Shown in pieces: positions 47,840-57,376 of a DNA stretch of 64,000 nucleotides (position 1 is the stretch's first letter; each line of letters starts with the position of its first letter). The position numbers and the translations under genes were made by a program. The stretch lies in contig NZ_CP118631.1 in NCBI RefSeq assembly GCF_028993635.1, forward strand, positions 744,001 through 808,000, given 5' to 3'. Below the pieces are notes generated by a model. It saw only the letters and a program-made list of their open reading frames with translations. It did not search any database and was not told where the DNA came from. This DNA is from Mucilaginibacter sp. SJ. Its GTDB lineage: Bacteria; Bacteroidota; Bacteroidia; Sphingobacteriales; Sphingobacteriaceae.

Positions 47840-47914
47840 GGTAGAGCGCCTGTCCGATGTGCATAGCCGAATAACAAAACCATAATTCTGGTAGCCGAAA
47901 AAATCTTATAGTTA

Positions 47915-47929
47915 TGATAATGATTATCA
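47915..47929. promoter_or_regulatory. Perfect 7-1-7 Fur-family operator
   Basis: TGATAATGATTATCA is an exact 7-1-7 palindrome identical to the classical Fur box core (TGATAATnATTATCA). It lies 71 bases before the ChrB-AraC start and 56 bases before a perfect TAnnTTTG element. Fur-family control (Fur, or relatives such as PerR) of the regulator and efflux operon is predicted. Confidence 0.75.
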
Positions 47930-47984
47930 CTAATTCCATTGCCGATTATAGGAACGGAGTCGCCGCTAATATGCTTTAGATTTT

Positions 47985-47992
47985 TAACTTTG
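47985..47992 (+). promoter_or_regulatory. TAnnTTTG promoter element before the ChrB-AraC gene
   Basis: TAACTTTG matches the Bacteroidota -7 consensus exactly and ends 7 bases before the ATG at 48000. The mRNA would then be leaderless or nearly so. No clear -33 TTTG was found. Confidence 0.5.
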
Positions 47993-47999
47993 ATCCACT

Positions 48000-48839
48000 A
48001 TGAAATGGATCACGCGTGCCCGTCCTAAAATTGACCGTATTGCCTGCCCCTGGCTTATTAAACGCTTCATTGATCCTGAAGGTGAAATCATCTATGTTCC
48101 GTACGAGGAAGTGCTGGCGAAGGCAGCTGAGCTGGATGCTATCCCTTTTGATATTCCCAATGTAGAATATACCCACTACGAAGATCAATGCACCTTTGAT
48201 TATTTCCTTAAAAAACACCAGTTAAAAGATGCAGCTTTAAACCGGCTGGCCTCGATAATCAGGGGCGCGGATACCGACCGTCACGATTTTGCGCCACAAT
48301 CAGCCGGGCTGGAAGCGGTATTTTCGGGGTTAAGACATGATATTGCCGATGATCAGCAACTCCTGGCATTAGGCATGGTAATTTATGATGGACTATACAA
48401 CTGGGCCAAATACCTCCATAAACAAAAACATACAGATGGGCCTGTTGAGCAAAGACTTATACAAGTTTATCATCAATATCTTAAAACTAAAGGAGATAAA
48501 AAAGCGCCATCCTGGACAAAGGAACTTAAAGAGATGATCCAGGATCAGATCGATACCAATATGAGCCTGAGCCTGCAACAGGCATCTGAAGAACTGGAGA
48601 TCAACCCGGCTTATTTATCCAGGGAGTTTTCCAAATATTTTGAAAATATGAGTTTTGGCGACTATATCCGGAAAATGCGGATTGAAAAAGCCATTAACCT
48701 GATGGGGACCACCGCCCACAACTTCACCGAGATCGCTTACCTAACCGGCTTTTCTGATCAGGGCCATTTTTCCAGGATTTTTAAGCAGCATACGGGCCAA
48801 AGCCCTTCGGAGTATAAAAAAAGCCTGGCTAAAAAGTAA
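48000..48839 (+). CDS. Chromate-resistance (ChrB) domain fused to AraC-type DNA-binding domain
   Basis: The 279-residue protein has two parts. Residues about 1-140 match the chromate resistance ChrB domain (KWITRARPKIDRIACPWLIKRFIDPEG, TFDYFLKKHQL, DRHDFAPQSAGLEAVFSGL). Residues about 180-279 are an AraC-family double helix-turn-helix (LSLQQASEELEINPAYLSREFSKYF and FTEIAYLTGFSDQGHFSRIFKQHTGQSPSEYKK). The N-terminal part probably senses a metal oxyanion or metal and the C-terminal part binds DNA. It is encoded 77 bases before the RND efflux genes and is their likely regulator. A Fur-type box lies upstream. No chromate transporter gene is in the window. Confidence 0.87.
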   Translation: MKWITRARPKIDRIACPWLIKRFIDPEGEIIYVPYEEVLAKAAELDAIPFDIPNVEYTHYEDQCTFDYFLKKHQLKDAALNRLASIIRGADTDRHDFAPQSAGLEAVFSGLRHDIADDQQLLALGMVIYDGLYNWAKYLHKQKHTDGPVEQRLIQVYHQYLKTKGDKKAPSWTKELKEMIQDQIDTNMSLSLQQASEELEINPAYLSREFSKYFENMSFGDYIRKMRIEKAINLMGTTAHNFTEIAYLTGFSDQGHFSRIFKQHTGQSPSEYKKSLAKK

Positions 48840-48916
48840 AATCTATCCAAATGGTAAATTTTATTCAAGCTTTTCCTGTAGATTGTTTATAGCGTTGCAT
48901 CATAAATTTATATATA

Positions 48917-50323
48917 GTGTATTCAAAAAACTATTCGAAATTTTATCAGGCTAAAATCTCAAAAATTATACTGTTGATGCTGGCCATGGGGGTGTTTTGT
49001 CAGCAGCTTCATGCACAGCAAACCGGCGGCGTTTACCTTGATTCCCTGCTCAGCACGGCGGCCCGTAATTATCCGCTGATTAAAGCCAAACGTTTGCAGA
49101 CCAAGGGATTGCAATATGCCGTTAAATTACAGCAAAACGGCATCATTCCTTCTATGAATGCATCTTACCAGGTAGATTACGCTACTTACAACAATATTAC
49201 GGGTATGATCTATCCGCAATACATTACACCTATCAGCGGCCCGCCAAGCAAATCCAATGATTATAAAGGCACGTCGGGAAGTGCTGCGGCGCTGAACCTG
49301 CAATGGGAGCCTTTTACCTTTGGGCAGCGCGGAGCAGCCGTTGAATTGGCCAGGGGAAGACTCAAAAACGGGCAAGCCGACGAAACGCTTACTATTTTTC
49401 AGCATAAGATATTGGTGATCAATGCCTGGCTCAATTACCTGCTTACGGCCGACCTGGTTAAAGTTTATCAAAGCAATATCAGCAGGGATGCTTATCACCT
49501 GAAACAATCACAGGCTGTTGTATCAAGCGGGTTAAGGCCTGGCACGGATTCATCTACCTTTCACGCCGAACTGGCTAAAGCGCAGATCCAACTTATTGCT
49601 TTTGAACGGCGAAGGGATTCATGCCTGATCGTTTTAAAAGAACTTACCGGGGGGAATTTACCTGGTGCCCCTGTTGCGGATTCTGCGATGTTTAGGAGTC
49701 TGCCTGTTGTTGCGCTCAATGCGGATGATGCTGAACATCCGGAGGTTAGCTTACAAAAAACCAATGTACTTACCAATGAATTAACCCTGAAAACCTACAA
49801 AAGAAGCCTTTTGCCTAAACTAACTATCTGGAGCGTGGGTTATGGCCGCGGATCAGGCGTAGCCGCCGATGGTTCGGTCAACAACAGTGATGGATGGCGT
49901 TTTGAGCGGTATAATTATGGTATCGGCGCACAGCTTTCTTTTCCTATCCTGGAAGCATTTCGACAGAAACCATTATTCAAACAGCAACAGTTGAATATTG
50001 AGGCCAGCCGGGAGCAGCTTAAACAAACTGAACTGCATTTGAACACCGAACGGGAAATAGCAGATTCCGCTTTAACAAAAGCTATACAATCTGCCCGGCT
50101 GGCCCCGGAAGCATTGAAAGCTGCGCGGTACGCCTACCAGGCCATACAATCCCGCTATCAGTCGGGGCTCATCGGTTATTATGATGTGATCCAGTCCCTG
50201 CAATTGCTTTACCAATCGGAAGCTTCGGTTAAGATCGCTTATTGGGAAGCCTGGAAATCTTTATTAACTAAAGCCGCTTACCAGGGCAATATAGATGTCT
50301 TTTTAAATCAATACGGAAAATGA
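48917..50323 (+). CDS. TolC-family outer-membrane efflux protein
   Basis: This 468-residue protein starts at a GTG (48917), the only start that leaves a complete export signal (IILLMLAMGVFCQQLHA). Two TolC repeats of long helices and short strands are visible (YLDSLLSTAARNYPLIKAKRLQTKGLQYAVKLQQNG, TEREIADSALTKAIQSARLAPEALKAARYAYQAIQSRYQSGLIGYYDVIQSLQLL). It forms the outer-membrane exit duct of the pump. Its stop overlaps the start of the RND gene by 4 bases (ATGA), so the two are translationally coupled. The order exit duct-pump-adaptor is the reverse of most such operons. Confidence 0.92.
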   Translation: MYSKNYSKFYQAKISKIILLMLAMGVFCQQLHAQQTGGVYLDSLLSTAARNYPLIKAKRLQTKGLQYAVKLQQNGIIPSMNASYQVDYATYNNITGMIYPQYITPISGPPSKSNDYKGTSGSAAALNLQWEPFTFGQRGAAVELARGRLKNGQADETLTIFQHKILVINAWLNYLLTADLVKVYQSNISRDAYHLKQSQAVVSSGLRPGTDSSTFHAELAKAQIQLIAFERRRDSCLIVLKELTGGNLPGAPVADSAMFRSLPVVALNADDAEHPEVSLQKTNVLTNELTLKTYKRSLLPKLTIWSVGYGRGSGVAADGSVNNSDGWRFERYNYGIGAQLSFPILEAFRQKPLFKQQQLNIEASREQLKQTELHLNTEREIADSALTKAIQSARLAPEALKAARYAYQAIQSRYQSGLIGYYDVIQSLQLLYQSEASVKIAYWEAWKSLLTKAAYQGNIDVFLNQYGK

Positions 50324-53300
50324 ATATCATCCAGCTTTTATATGGTTCATTAAGAAAACCGGTAGCGATCATTGTCGCCGTTATCGCCATTGTTTTCTTT
50401 TCCGTAATTTCTATTCGCAATATGCCCGTGGATATTTTTCCAAAACTGGGCACCCCAACCATCTATGTGGCACAAACCTATGGCGGCCTGTCTGCGGAGC
50501 AATTGGAAGGTTATATTACATCTTATTATGAGTACCACTTTCTGTATGTTACCGGCATCAAATCGGTTGAAAGTAAGACAATACAAGGCGTAACCCTGCT
50601 GAAGCTGAACTTTCATGAGGGTACGGATATGGGCCAGGCCACCGGTGAAGTTGTGGCGATGGTGAACCGGGCGAGGGCATTTATGCCACCGGGTACTATA
50701 TCTCCCTTTGTTACCCGTTTTGACGGCGGCAGTGTACCGGTAGGGCAACTGGTATTCAGCTCAACGCGCTCCCTGTCTGAAGTGCAGGACCTGGCCTTGT
50801 TTAAGGTGAGGCCCATGTTCTCAACCCTGCCGGGTGTTTCTGCTCCGCCGCCCTTCGGGGGGAACCAGAGAACCGTGCTCATTAAAGCCGATCCTGATAA
50901 ATTACGCAGTTACAATGTTACACCCCAGGACCTGGTAACCGCCATTGCCAAAGGGAATGTCATTACCCCCTCGGGCAACATTCGTGTGGGCGACCAAACG
51001 CTGATCACGCCGCAAAATACGGTTGTGGAAAATATCCAGGACCTGGCTAATATTCCTATCAAAACAGGGAGCGGCCCGGCTGTTTTTGTACATGATGTGG
51101 CCGCGGTAGATAATGGGGCTGATATTACATCAGGTTATGCACTCATTAACGGCAAACGCTCCGTGTATATTCCTGTAACCAAAAGGGCCGATGCTTCTAC
51201 CTGGGATGTGGTTCAACGGGTTAAAGCGGCATTGCCGGATATGCAGGCTGCCATACCGCCGGACATCAAAGTAAGCTATGAGTTTGACCAGTCGGGCTAT
51301 GTCATCAATTCGATAAAGAGTTTAACTACAGAAGGGATATTAGGCGCCGTACTCACTGGCCTCATGGTACTGTTATTTCTGCGCGATTGGAGGGGATCGC
51401 TCATTGTGGTACTTACTATTCCGCTGGCTTTGTTATCAGCGGTTATTTGTTTGAAATTATTCGGTCAATCCATCAATATCATGACTTTAGGCGGCCTGGC
51501 GCTGGCCGTTGGTATTTTAGTAGATGAAGCCACCGTTACTATAGAAAATATCCATCATCACCAGGAAAAAGGCGAGCCCAAAGGTCGGGCGATACTGGAA
51601 GCTTCTAAAGAGATAGCGTTACCCAAGCTGTTAATATTGCTATGTATCCTTGCGATATTTTTTCCGGCATTTTTTATGTCCGGTATTCCCAAAGCAATGT
51701 TTTTGCCTTTATCCTTAGCGGTAGGTTTGGCCATGATCGCGTCATTCCTGCTTTCACAATCCTTTGTCCCGGTCATGGCCAACTGGCTTTTTAAGGATCA
51801 TTTGAGCGAAAACGCGAAAGAGGGTGAAAAGATGAGTAAATTTAAAGACCGGCATGGCAAATGGCTGAAAAAAGCCGCCACCGCATCTACATTGATTGTT
51901 ACGGTATACCTGTTGGTATCTGTGGTTGCCGCGGTTTTATTGTTCAATGTTTTAGGAAAAGAATTATTTCCTAAAGTTGATGCAGGCCAATTCCAGGTTA
52001 GGATTCGTTTAGCCGATGGCACCCGTCTTGAGCGTACTGAAACTAAAACCAAAGCATTGCTGGCTCTGATAGATAGTTTATCGGGCGGGCAAAAAATAGC
52101 CATTACTTCTGCCTTTATCGGCAACCAGGGTTCGTCATACCCTGTTAATGCCATCCACTTATGGACAAGCGGCCCCCAGGAAGCAGTTCTTAAAGTCAAT
52201 TTCGTGGAGAATGCAGGCATAAATCTCGAAGATTTTAAGGAAACTTTGAGAAAAGAAGTGGCCCTGAAAATACCCGGTATGCAAATTTCCTTTGAGCCGT
52301 CGGACCTGGTAGACCAGGTAATGAGCCAGGGCACCAATACTCCTGTACAAATCAGGATATTATTGGGTAAGAACCTGTTGCAGGACAGGGAATTTGGGCA
52401 GCGGATCCTGGATCAATTACACAAATTGCCTTACCTGCGTGACATTACCTATGGCGCACCTCAAAGTTATCCCGCCATGAAACTGGAGTTTGACCGGGTT
52501 CGGTTAGGACAATTAGGTTTAACTGTGGATGATGTCGGCAAATCACTGATCGCGGCCACGTCTTCCAGCAGGTTTACCCAGCCCAATTACTGGCTGGATA
52601 AAGCTAATGCCACTGCTTACCAGGTGCAAGTGCAGGTGCCCGAGTTTATCATGAACGACCCTGGTAAGGTAGATAATATCCTGTTGGGCTCAAATGGCGG
52701 CAAACAGGTGTTTATGCGGGATGTGGCAAGTTGGAAGATGGGTAGGATAGAAGGGGAGTATGACCGTTTAAACCAAAAGCGTTTTATCACACTTACGGCC
52801 AACCTGCACGGCAAATCGTTAGGCGTGGCCATCCACGACATTGATAAGATTATTGCAGGTTTAGGGAAGTTGCCCGATGGTATGAAGATCCAGCAGCAGG
52901 GCCAGGCAGAAGTGTTTCAGCAAACATTTGATGAACTGCAAACAGGTGTGCTGTTGGCCATTGTTGTGATATTCCTGTTGCTGGCCGTTAATTTCCAATC
53001 ATTCAGAGTCTCATTGATCGTGATCGGTATTATACCAGGCGTATTGACCGGGTGTTTTTTTCTGCTGTGGCTAACGGGCAAAACCTTAAACATTCAATCT
53101 TACATGGGTTGTATTATGGCCATTGGCGTGGCGGTGGCCAATGCTATCCTGTTTATCATACAGGCAGAAAACTATCGTAAACTAAGAACCGAAAATTCAT
53201 TTTTGATCGGGATCAGGGATAGGACAAGGCCAATCCTGATGACCGGCCTTGCAATGATTGCCGGGATGGTCCCGATGGCATCGGGAATAGGTGAGGGCGG

Positions 53301-53484
53301 TGATCAGACCGCGCCTTTAGGCATAGCGGTAATAGGCGGGTTATTATTCGGGTTGCTCTTGAGCCTGTTGATTTTACCGCTGATCTATCATGCCGTAGCC
53401 GGCGACCGTCCGGTTAAGCTAATTTCACTGGATCCCGACGATAAGGAAAGCAAATACTTTATCATTACCGAACCAAACGCATGA
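50320..53484 (+). CDS. RND-family efflux pump (AcrB-type)
   Basis: The 1054-residue inner-membrane protein has 12 membrane segments and two large periplasmic loops, as in AcrB/MexB. Conserved landmarks are RKPVAIIVAVIAIVFFSVISIRNMPVDIFPKLGTPTI at the start, TM4 LALAVGILVDEATVTIEN, and the second-half TM region with FLLLAVNFQSFRVSLIVIG. At the proton-relay positions, AcrB has two Asp in TM4 and Lys in TM10. Here they are D402-E403 and A940 (GVAVANAIL), so the relay differs from the textbook one. It belongs to the HAE-like branch, not to the metal-pump (CusA) branch, by motif. It overlaps the TolC gene and the adaptor gene by 4 bases each. Confidence 0.93.
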   Translation: MNIIQLLYGSLRKPVAIIVAVIAIVFFSVISIRNMPVDIFPKLGTPTIYVAQTYGGLSAEQLEGYITSYYEYHFLYVTGIKSVESKTIQGVTLLKLNFHEGTDMGQATGEVVAMVNRARAFMPPGTISPFVTRFDGGSVPVGQLVFSSTRSLSEVQDLALFKVRPMFSTLPGVSAPPPFGGNQRTVLIKADPDKLRSYNVTPQDLVTAIAKGNVITPSGNIRVGDQTLITPQNTVVENIQDLANIPIKTGSGPAVFVHDVAAVDNGADITSGYALINGKRSVYIPVTKRADASTWDVVQRVKAALPDMQAAIPPDIKVSYEFDQSGYVINSIKSLTTEGILGAVLTGLMVLLFLRDWRGSLIVVLTIPLALLSAVICLKLFGQSINIMTLGGLALAVGILVDEATVTIENIHHHQEKGEPKGRAILEASKEIALPKLLILLCILAIFFPAFFMSGIPKAMFLPLSLAVGLAMIASFLLSQSFVPVMANWLFKDHLSENAKEGEKMSKFKDRHGKWLKKAATASTLIVTVYLLVSVVAAVLLFNVLGKELFPKVDAGQFQVRIRLADGTRLERTETKTKALLALIDSLSGGQKIAITSAFIGNQGSSYPVNAIHLWTSGPQEAVLKVNFVENAGINLEDFKETLRKEVALKIPGMQISFEPSDLVDQVMSQGTNTPVQIRILLGKNLLQDREFGQRILDQLHKLPYLRDITYGAPQSYPAMKLEFDRVRLGQLGLTVDDVGKSLIAATSSSRFTQPNYWLDKANATAYQVQVQVPEFIMNDPGKVDNILLGSNGGKQVFMRDVASWKMGRIEGEYDRLNQKRFITLTANLHGKSLGVAIHDIDKIIAGLGKLPDGMKIQQQGQAEVFQQTFDELQTGVLLAIVVIFLLLAVNFQSFRVSLIVIGIIPGVLTGCFFLLWLTGKTLNIQSYMGCIMAIGVAVANAILFIIQAENYRKLRTENSFLIGIRDRTRPILMTGLAMIAGMVPMASGIGEGGDQTAPLGIAVIGGLLFGLLLSLLILPLIYHAVAGDRPVKLISLDPDDKESKYFIITEPNA

Positions 53485-54566
53485 AAGCATTACATACATA
53501 TTTAGGATTAAGCCTGCTGGTTCTTGGAGCTTGCGGCAGCAATGAAAATAAGACGCCGGGAGCTACGGTAGCGCAGGCAAAACAACCTGTAGAAATCGTT
53601 GAGCTTAAAGCTGATAAAGTGAGCAATAAACTCACCCTCACCGGGGAAATTATACCAAACGACCGGGCCAATATCTATGCCCGTACAGCCGGTTATGTAA
53701 AAGATGTAAAAGTTGACATTGGCAGCAAAGTAAGTAAGGGCCAGGTGCTTTGTATCCTGGATGCGCCGGAGCTAAAAGCCGGCGAGGCGCAGAGCCGCAG
53801 TAATAGTCAGGGAGCTTATTCTAAATTCCAGTCCAGCAAAAGCATTTATTCACGGTTGTTAAAAGCATCTAAAACACCCGGCGCCATATCAGATAATGAA
53901 CTGGATATTGCCCGCAATCAAATGAAAACAGACAGCTCCGCTTATGAAGCTTCTAAAGCTGCCAACCAGGCTAACCATGCATTAGAAGATTACCTGGTTA
54001 TCCGGTCGCCATTTAACGGAGTAGTTACCGCGCGTAATATTTTTAAAGGCGATTATGTGGATAATACAGGTAAGATCCTGCTTTTTACAGTAGAGGATAA
54101 TTCGTTGTTGAGGATCCAGGTACCGGTACCGGAGGCTTACAATGCTACTAAAATAGAAGATAACCAGGCCTCGTTTACCGTTTCCGCTTTGCCGGGAGTT
54201 GTCTTTAAAGCCAATCTCGCACGGAAATCGGAGGCGATCAGCTCAGACACCCGGAGCGAAACATGGGAATTTAGTTTCCCCAATCAAAAAAAACAGCTTA
54301 AGCCCGGTATGTTTGCCCAGATCACCTTAAACGTTGATCGCCCTGATCCTGGCTTTACGGTACCTTACAAGACTGTTGTAACCACACAGGAACGCAAGTT
54401 TGTGGTGAAACTGGTAGATGGCAAAGCGAAATGGGTAGATGTGAAAACGGGGTTTACAGGCAAAGAAAAAGTAGAAATTACAGGTGACCTGAAAGATGGT
54501 GACAAACTGGTTAAACAGGCCAATGAGGAAATGAAAGAAGGCTTAATCATTCCTGTTAAGCAATAG
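53481..54566 (+). CDS. RND efflux membrane-fusion (adaptor) lipoprotein
   Basis: The 361-residue protein is a lipoprotein (signal YLGLSLLVLGAC, lipobox Cys18). It has the membrane-fusion protein order: lipoyl-like half (RANIYARTAGYVKDVKVDIGSKVSKGQVLCILDAPEL), alpha-helical hairpin (about 100-170), second lipoyl half (YLVIRSPFNGVVTARNIFKGDYVDNTGKILLFTVEDN), and beta-barrel and proximal domains (GVVFKANLARKSEAISSDTRSETWEF, LKPGMFAQITL). It links the inner-membrane pump to TolC. It is the last gene of the three-gene operon. Confidence 0.93.
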   Translation: MKALHTYLGLSLLVLGACGSNENKTPGATVAQAKQPVEIVELKADKVSNKLTLTGEIIPNDRANIYARTAGYVKDVKVDIGSKVSKGQVLCILDAPELKAGEAQSRSNSQGAYSKFQSSKSIYSRLLKASKTPGAISDNELDIARNQMKTDSSAYEASKAANQANHALEDYLVIRSPFNGVVTARNIFKGDYVDNTGKILLFTVEDNSLLRIQVPVPEAYNATKIEDNQASFTVSALPGVVFKANLARKSEAISSDTRSETWEFSFPNQKKQLKPGMFAQITLNVDRPDPGFTVPYKTVVTTQERKFVVKLVDGKAKWVDVKTGFTGKEKVEITGDLKDGDKLVKQANEEMKEGLIIPVKQ

Positions 54567-54687
54567 TTTATCAATACTCCTAACGAAGGATTCGAGCGTA
54601 ATCCGTCCCTTTTATGTCCAACCTGATTATATCAATTGACGGAGCAGAAAGCCTGTAAACCGCCCGGTGTTCAACATGATAATTTCG

Positions 54688-54706
54688 CCTTTATTACCGA
54701 TAAAGG
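54688..54706. terminator. Short hairpin between convergent genes
   Basis: CCTTTAT and ATAAAGG flank the loop TACCG, 121 bases after the adaptor gene and 10 bases before the end of the - strand receptor gene. The 7-bp stem is modest and has no T-run, so terminator function is only possible. Confidence 0.35.
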
Positions 54707-54715
54707 ACAAGAAAG

Positions 54716-57376
54716 TCAAAGATTAAACAGCACCTTAAGTAGTATAATCCTTCCCGGAAGCGTATATGAACTGGCTGTGAGCGTATTGGCTGATAAATAA
54801 AGCGCGTTGTAAGTTTTAACATTTAAAAAGTTGTTTGCACTTAGCTGCAGGTCGGTTTTCCATTTGTTGATCCGGTATTTTACCGAGACATCTGCAAAAA
54901 AGTATTTCAGATCAGCGTTGCCCTCCTGGCGGGTAAAATAATGTTCGCCTGTAAGATTGAGTTGTATAGCTTCGATGGGGTCATAATTTACCGACGCCTT
55001 TTGCACCAACTGGTTCACCCGAAAGGCAGAAACCTCCACGGAGGAACGGCTGGCTGTTTGCATTAAAGTGGCGTTGTAGTTGAAATTTACAGCATTACTC
55101 ACTTTGGTAGCTGCGCTCACCCTAAAGGTTTTGGATATGGTGTTGAACGGCAGCAGCGCGTTATTCTGTATCTGCACCGAACGGCTGTTTTGCCAGGTTA
55201 CGGCCCCGCTGAACGTGGTACGAAGCGCAAATGAGTATTTGCTGACGCTGCCGTTTAGTGCCCAGGAATCGGTGCTGTTGGAATAGGGCAGCACTATGCT
55301 CTGCTGTAAATTATTGGTAATGATGCTCGACGCGATGTTATTGGCCCCGGTATGGCTGTAAAGTGCGCCTACGCTCCAGAAAAAAAGGGTCAGCGCTTTG
55401 CGGTAGCTAAAACCTCCGCCCGCCTGTTGAATCTGCTGCCAGGTGAGGCCTGTATTATTGGCATTAAGTGTGCGGTAATTGGTCAGGATGTATCCGGGGT
55501 ACACATTCTCAATGCCGCTGATCTGATTACTATAGGTGTAAAACAGGTTCAAATAATTTTCTGCGCTTACCTGGTATTTAGCCCTGAATTGGGGATTAAA
55601 ATATAGGCGTGTCAGGCTTTTATTCAGTGCAAATGAACTTTCGGAATAAGTGATCTGCCGGAGTGTTGCCGGCAGGCTCAGGGTAGCTTTCAATACCGTT
55701 CCGGGCAGATCGTAGCTTGCTTCGGCATAGAGCTTTTTTTGAGTCCAGTCCACATGGTTGCGGGCACTGTCAGATTTTAAGTTAACGCTGTTGTTGTTTT
55801 GTACAACGTTCAGTGCAGAAGCAAGCGTTTGCGATTGCAGGCTAAAGCCCACCCGATAGCTTTGCGTGAATAGATTTGACGGTATCTTGAACGCAAAATA
55901 ATTGTTGGTGTACCAACTGGGTATATTTACATTTTGTACCAGTTGCGCATAAGGCACATTGTTGTTAAATATAGATGCATTATACCCCGGGCCGATCACG
56001 AGGTTCTCTGGCCCGGCGGAGTGGCTGATGTAAGAATAAGCCTGGATAATTTGATTAGACTTTAAAGCTCTGATCAAATTGAATTCATTCGAAAAGGTTA
56101 GTGTATTGTCCTTTAACACCTGGTTGACTATGGAACTATCGGTTTTCAAACCCGAATAACCGGCGATATTTTTTTGATCTATCAGCAAGGCATCGTTCAG
56201 GTAATATTGAGCCCGGTTGATATTCAGCACAAACTGAGTATGAAAAATATCAGGAACTGAACGGTTATGTTGCGTTACGTGAAATCTTACCGTATCTCCG
56301 GGCAAAAATACGCTGGTCTGCTGGCTGTAATCCTGTTTTTGCGTATCGTGAACATAATAAGCGTTTACCCTGAGCTGCATATTGTTTTTTAGGTTGACGA
56401 GGTTGTTTACACTGACGACACCCGACTGGTCAAATAAATACCGGTTTTGCTCCAGTTGTGGGGTGTTTGCCGCCCCCAATGAAAGCACCGCCACGGGCAG
56501 GCCATTCTCTGCCTGCTGGTTATGTGATAACAGGTCCTGTTGCACATCATAGCCGGTGTTGTTGCCTGCCAGATAATTGATCGCCTTATAGTTGTCCTTA
56601 AACATCATGGCGTTTAAATTCACGTCGTAATTCCGCGGCAATCCGGCCCCGAGGCTTTCCTGGCCTATCAAATGTAGCTTTGCCCCATTTTTAAACGTCA
56701 GGTTCAGGGCTACATCTTCGCTCATCACTTTGTTTTGCAATACCTTTACGGGCTGGTTATTCTGAATTACCTGTACATTGTTCACAACTCCCTGAGGGAT
56801 GGTGTTGGTAGCAATGCCGTATTTATCGTCGAGCAGGTTATCGCCGCCGATATACAAAGCGGAGATCGGCTTGTTGTTGTAGCTGATAGTGCCGTTGGCA
56901 GCAACAGTTATGCCCGGCAGTTTTCTGATCACATCGCCTATCGTCCGGTCCTGCGGATTAGCGAATTCAGATACTTTGTAACTCAGTGTATCCCCATTGA
57001 TACGTAATACAGGGCGGCTGCTTTTAATAACTACTTCCTGCAACTGAGTAGTTCCTACAGCAAGTTTAAAATCAACCGGGGTATCAAGGTTTACGATGTT
57101 TTTGACCGAGATTTTGTAACCGATGCAGCTTACCTCTATTTTCAGGCTGTCTGCAGCGATACCAGCCGGAAGCAGCAAGGCAAAGCCGCCCTTGCTATCA
57201 GTTATAGTGTAGGCTATAATGGCATTACCTGTACTTTTCTTCAGGCTAACAGTTGCATAGGGTATTGCCTTGCCGGTGGTATCTTTTACAGCTCCCTTTA
57301 CCGTTTGGGTATAACCGGCTGTAGCGGATAAAGTGCATAAGAGCACCAAGGCCAAAACCCTTATCAAACATTTCAT
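54716..57376 (-). CDS. TonB-dependent receptor-like outer-membrane protein with carboxypeptidase-like N-terminus
   Basis: The protein has 886 residues: signal peptide (LIRVLALVLLCTLSATAGYT); CarboxypepD_reg-like domain (about 26-110, VKGAVKDTTGKAIPYATVSLKK); plug-like region (about 118-215, with LRINGDTLSYKVSEFANPQDRTIGDVIRKLPGITVAANGTISYNNKPI); then a beta-barrel ending LPGRIILLKVLFNL. It resembles the receptor-like proteins that commonly accompany GLPGLI proteins in Bacteroidota. No SusD gene is nearby, so glycan import in the SusCD manner is not expected. Its start overlaps the GLPGLI stop by 4 bases, so the two are translationally coupled. Cargo is unknown. Confidence 0.85.
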   Translation of the reverse strand: MKCLIRVLALVLLCTLSATAGYTQTVKGAVKDTTGKAIPYATVSLKKSTGNAIIAYTITDSKGGFALLLPAGIAADSLKIEVSCIGYKISVKNIVNLDTPVDFKLAVGTTQLQEVVIKSSRPVLRINGDTLSYKVSEFANPQDRTIGDVIRKLPGITVAANGTISYNNKPISALYIGGDNLLDDKYGIATNTIPQGVVNNVQVIQNNQPVKVLQNKVMSEDVALNLTFKNGAKLHLIGQESLGAGLPRNYDVNLNAMMFKDNYKAINYLAGNNTGYDVQQDLLSHNQQAENGLPVAVLSLGAANTPQLEQNRYLFDQSGVVSVNNLVNLKNNMQLRVNAYYVHDTQKQDYSQQTSVFLPGDTVRFHVTQHNRSVPDIFHTQFVLNINRAQYYLNDALLIDQKNIAGYSGLKTDSSIVNQVLKDNTLTFSNEFNLIRALKSNQIIQAYSYISHSAGPENLVIGPGYNASIFNNNVPYAQLVQNVNIPSWYTNNYFAFKIPSNLFTQSYRVGFSLQSQTLASALNVVQNNNSVNLKSDSARNHVDWTQKKLYAEASYDLPGTVLKATLSLPATLRQITYSESSFALNKSLTRLYFNPQFRAKYQVSAENYLNLFYTYSNQISGIENVYPGYILTNYRTLNANNTGLTWQQIQQAGGGFSYRKALTLFFWSVGALYSHTGANNIASSIITNNLQQSIVLPYSNSTDSWALNGSVSKYSFALRTTFSGAVTWQNSRSVQIQNNALLPFNTISKTFRVSAATKVSNAVNFNYNATLMQTASRSSVEVSAFRVNQLVQKASVNYDPIEAIQLNLTGEHYFTRQEGNADLKYFFADVSVKYRINKWKTDLQLSANNFLNVKTYNALYLSANTLTASSYTLPGRIILLKVLFNL

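Noticed and set aside
51798..52337. A 179-codon open frame on the - strand within the RND pump gene
   Set aside because: It lies wholly inside a clear RND gene in antisense and shows no family features.
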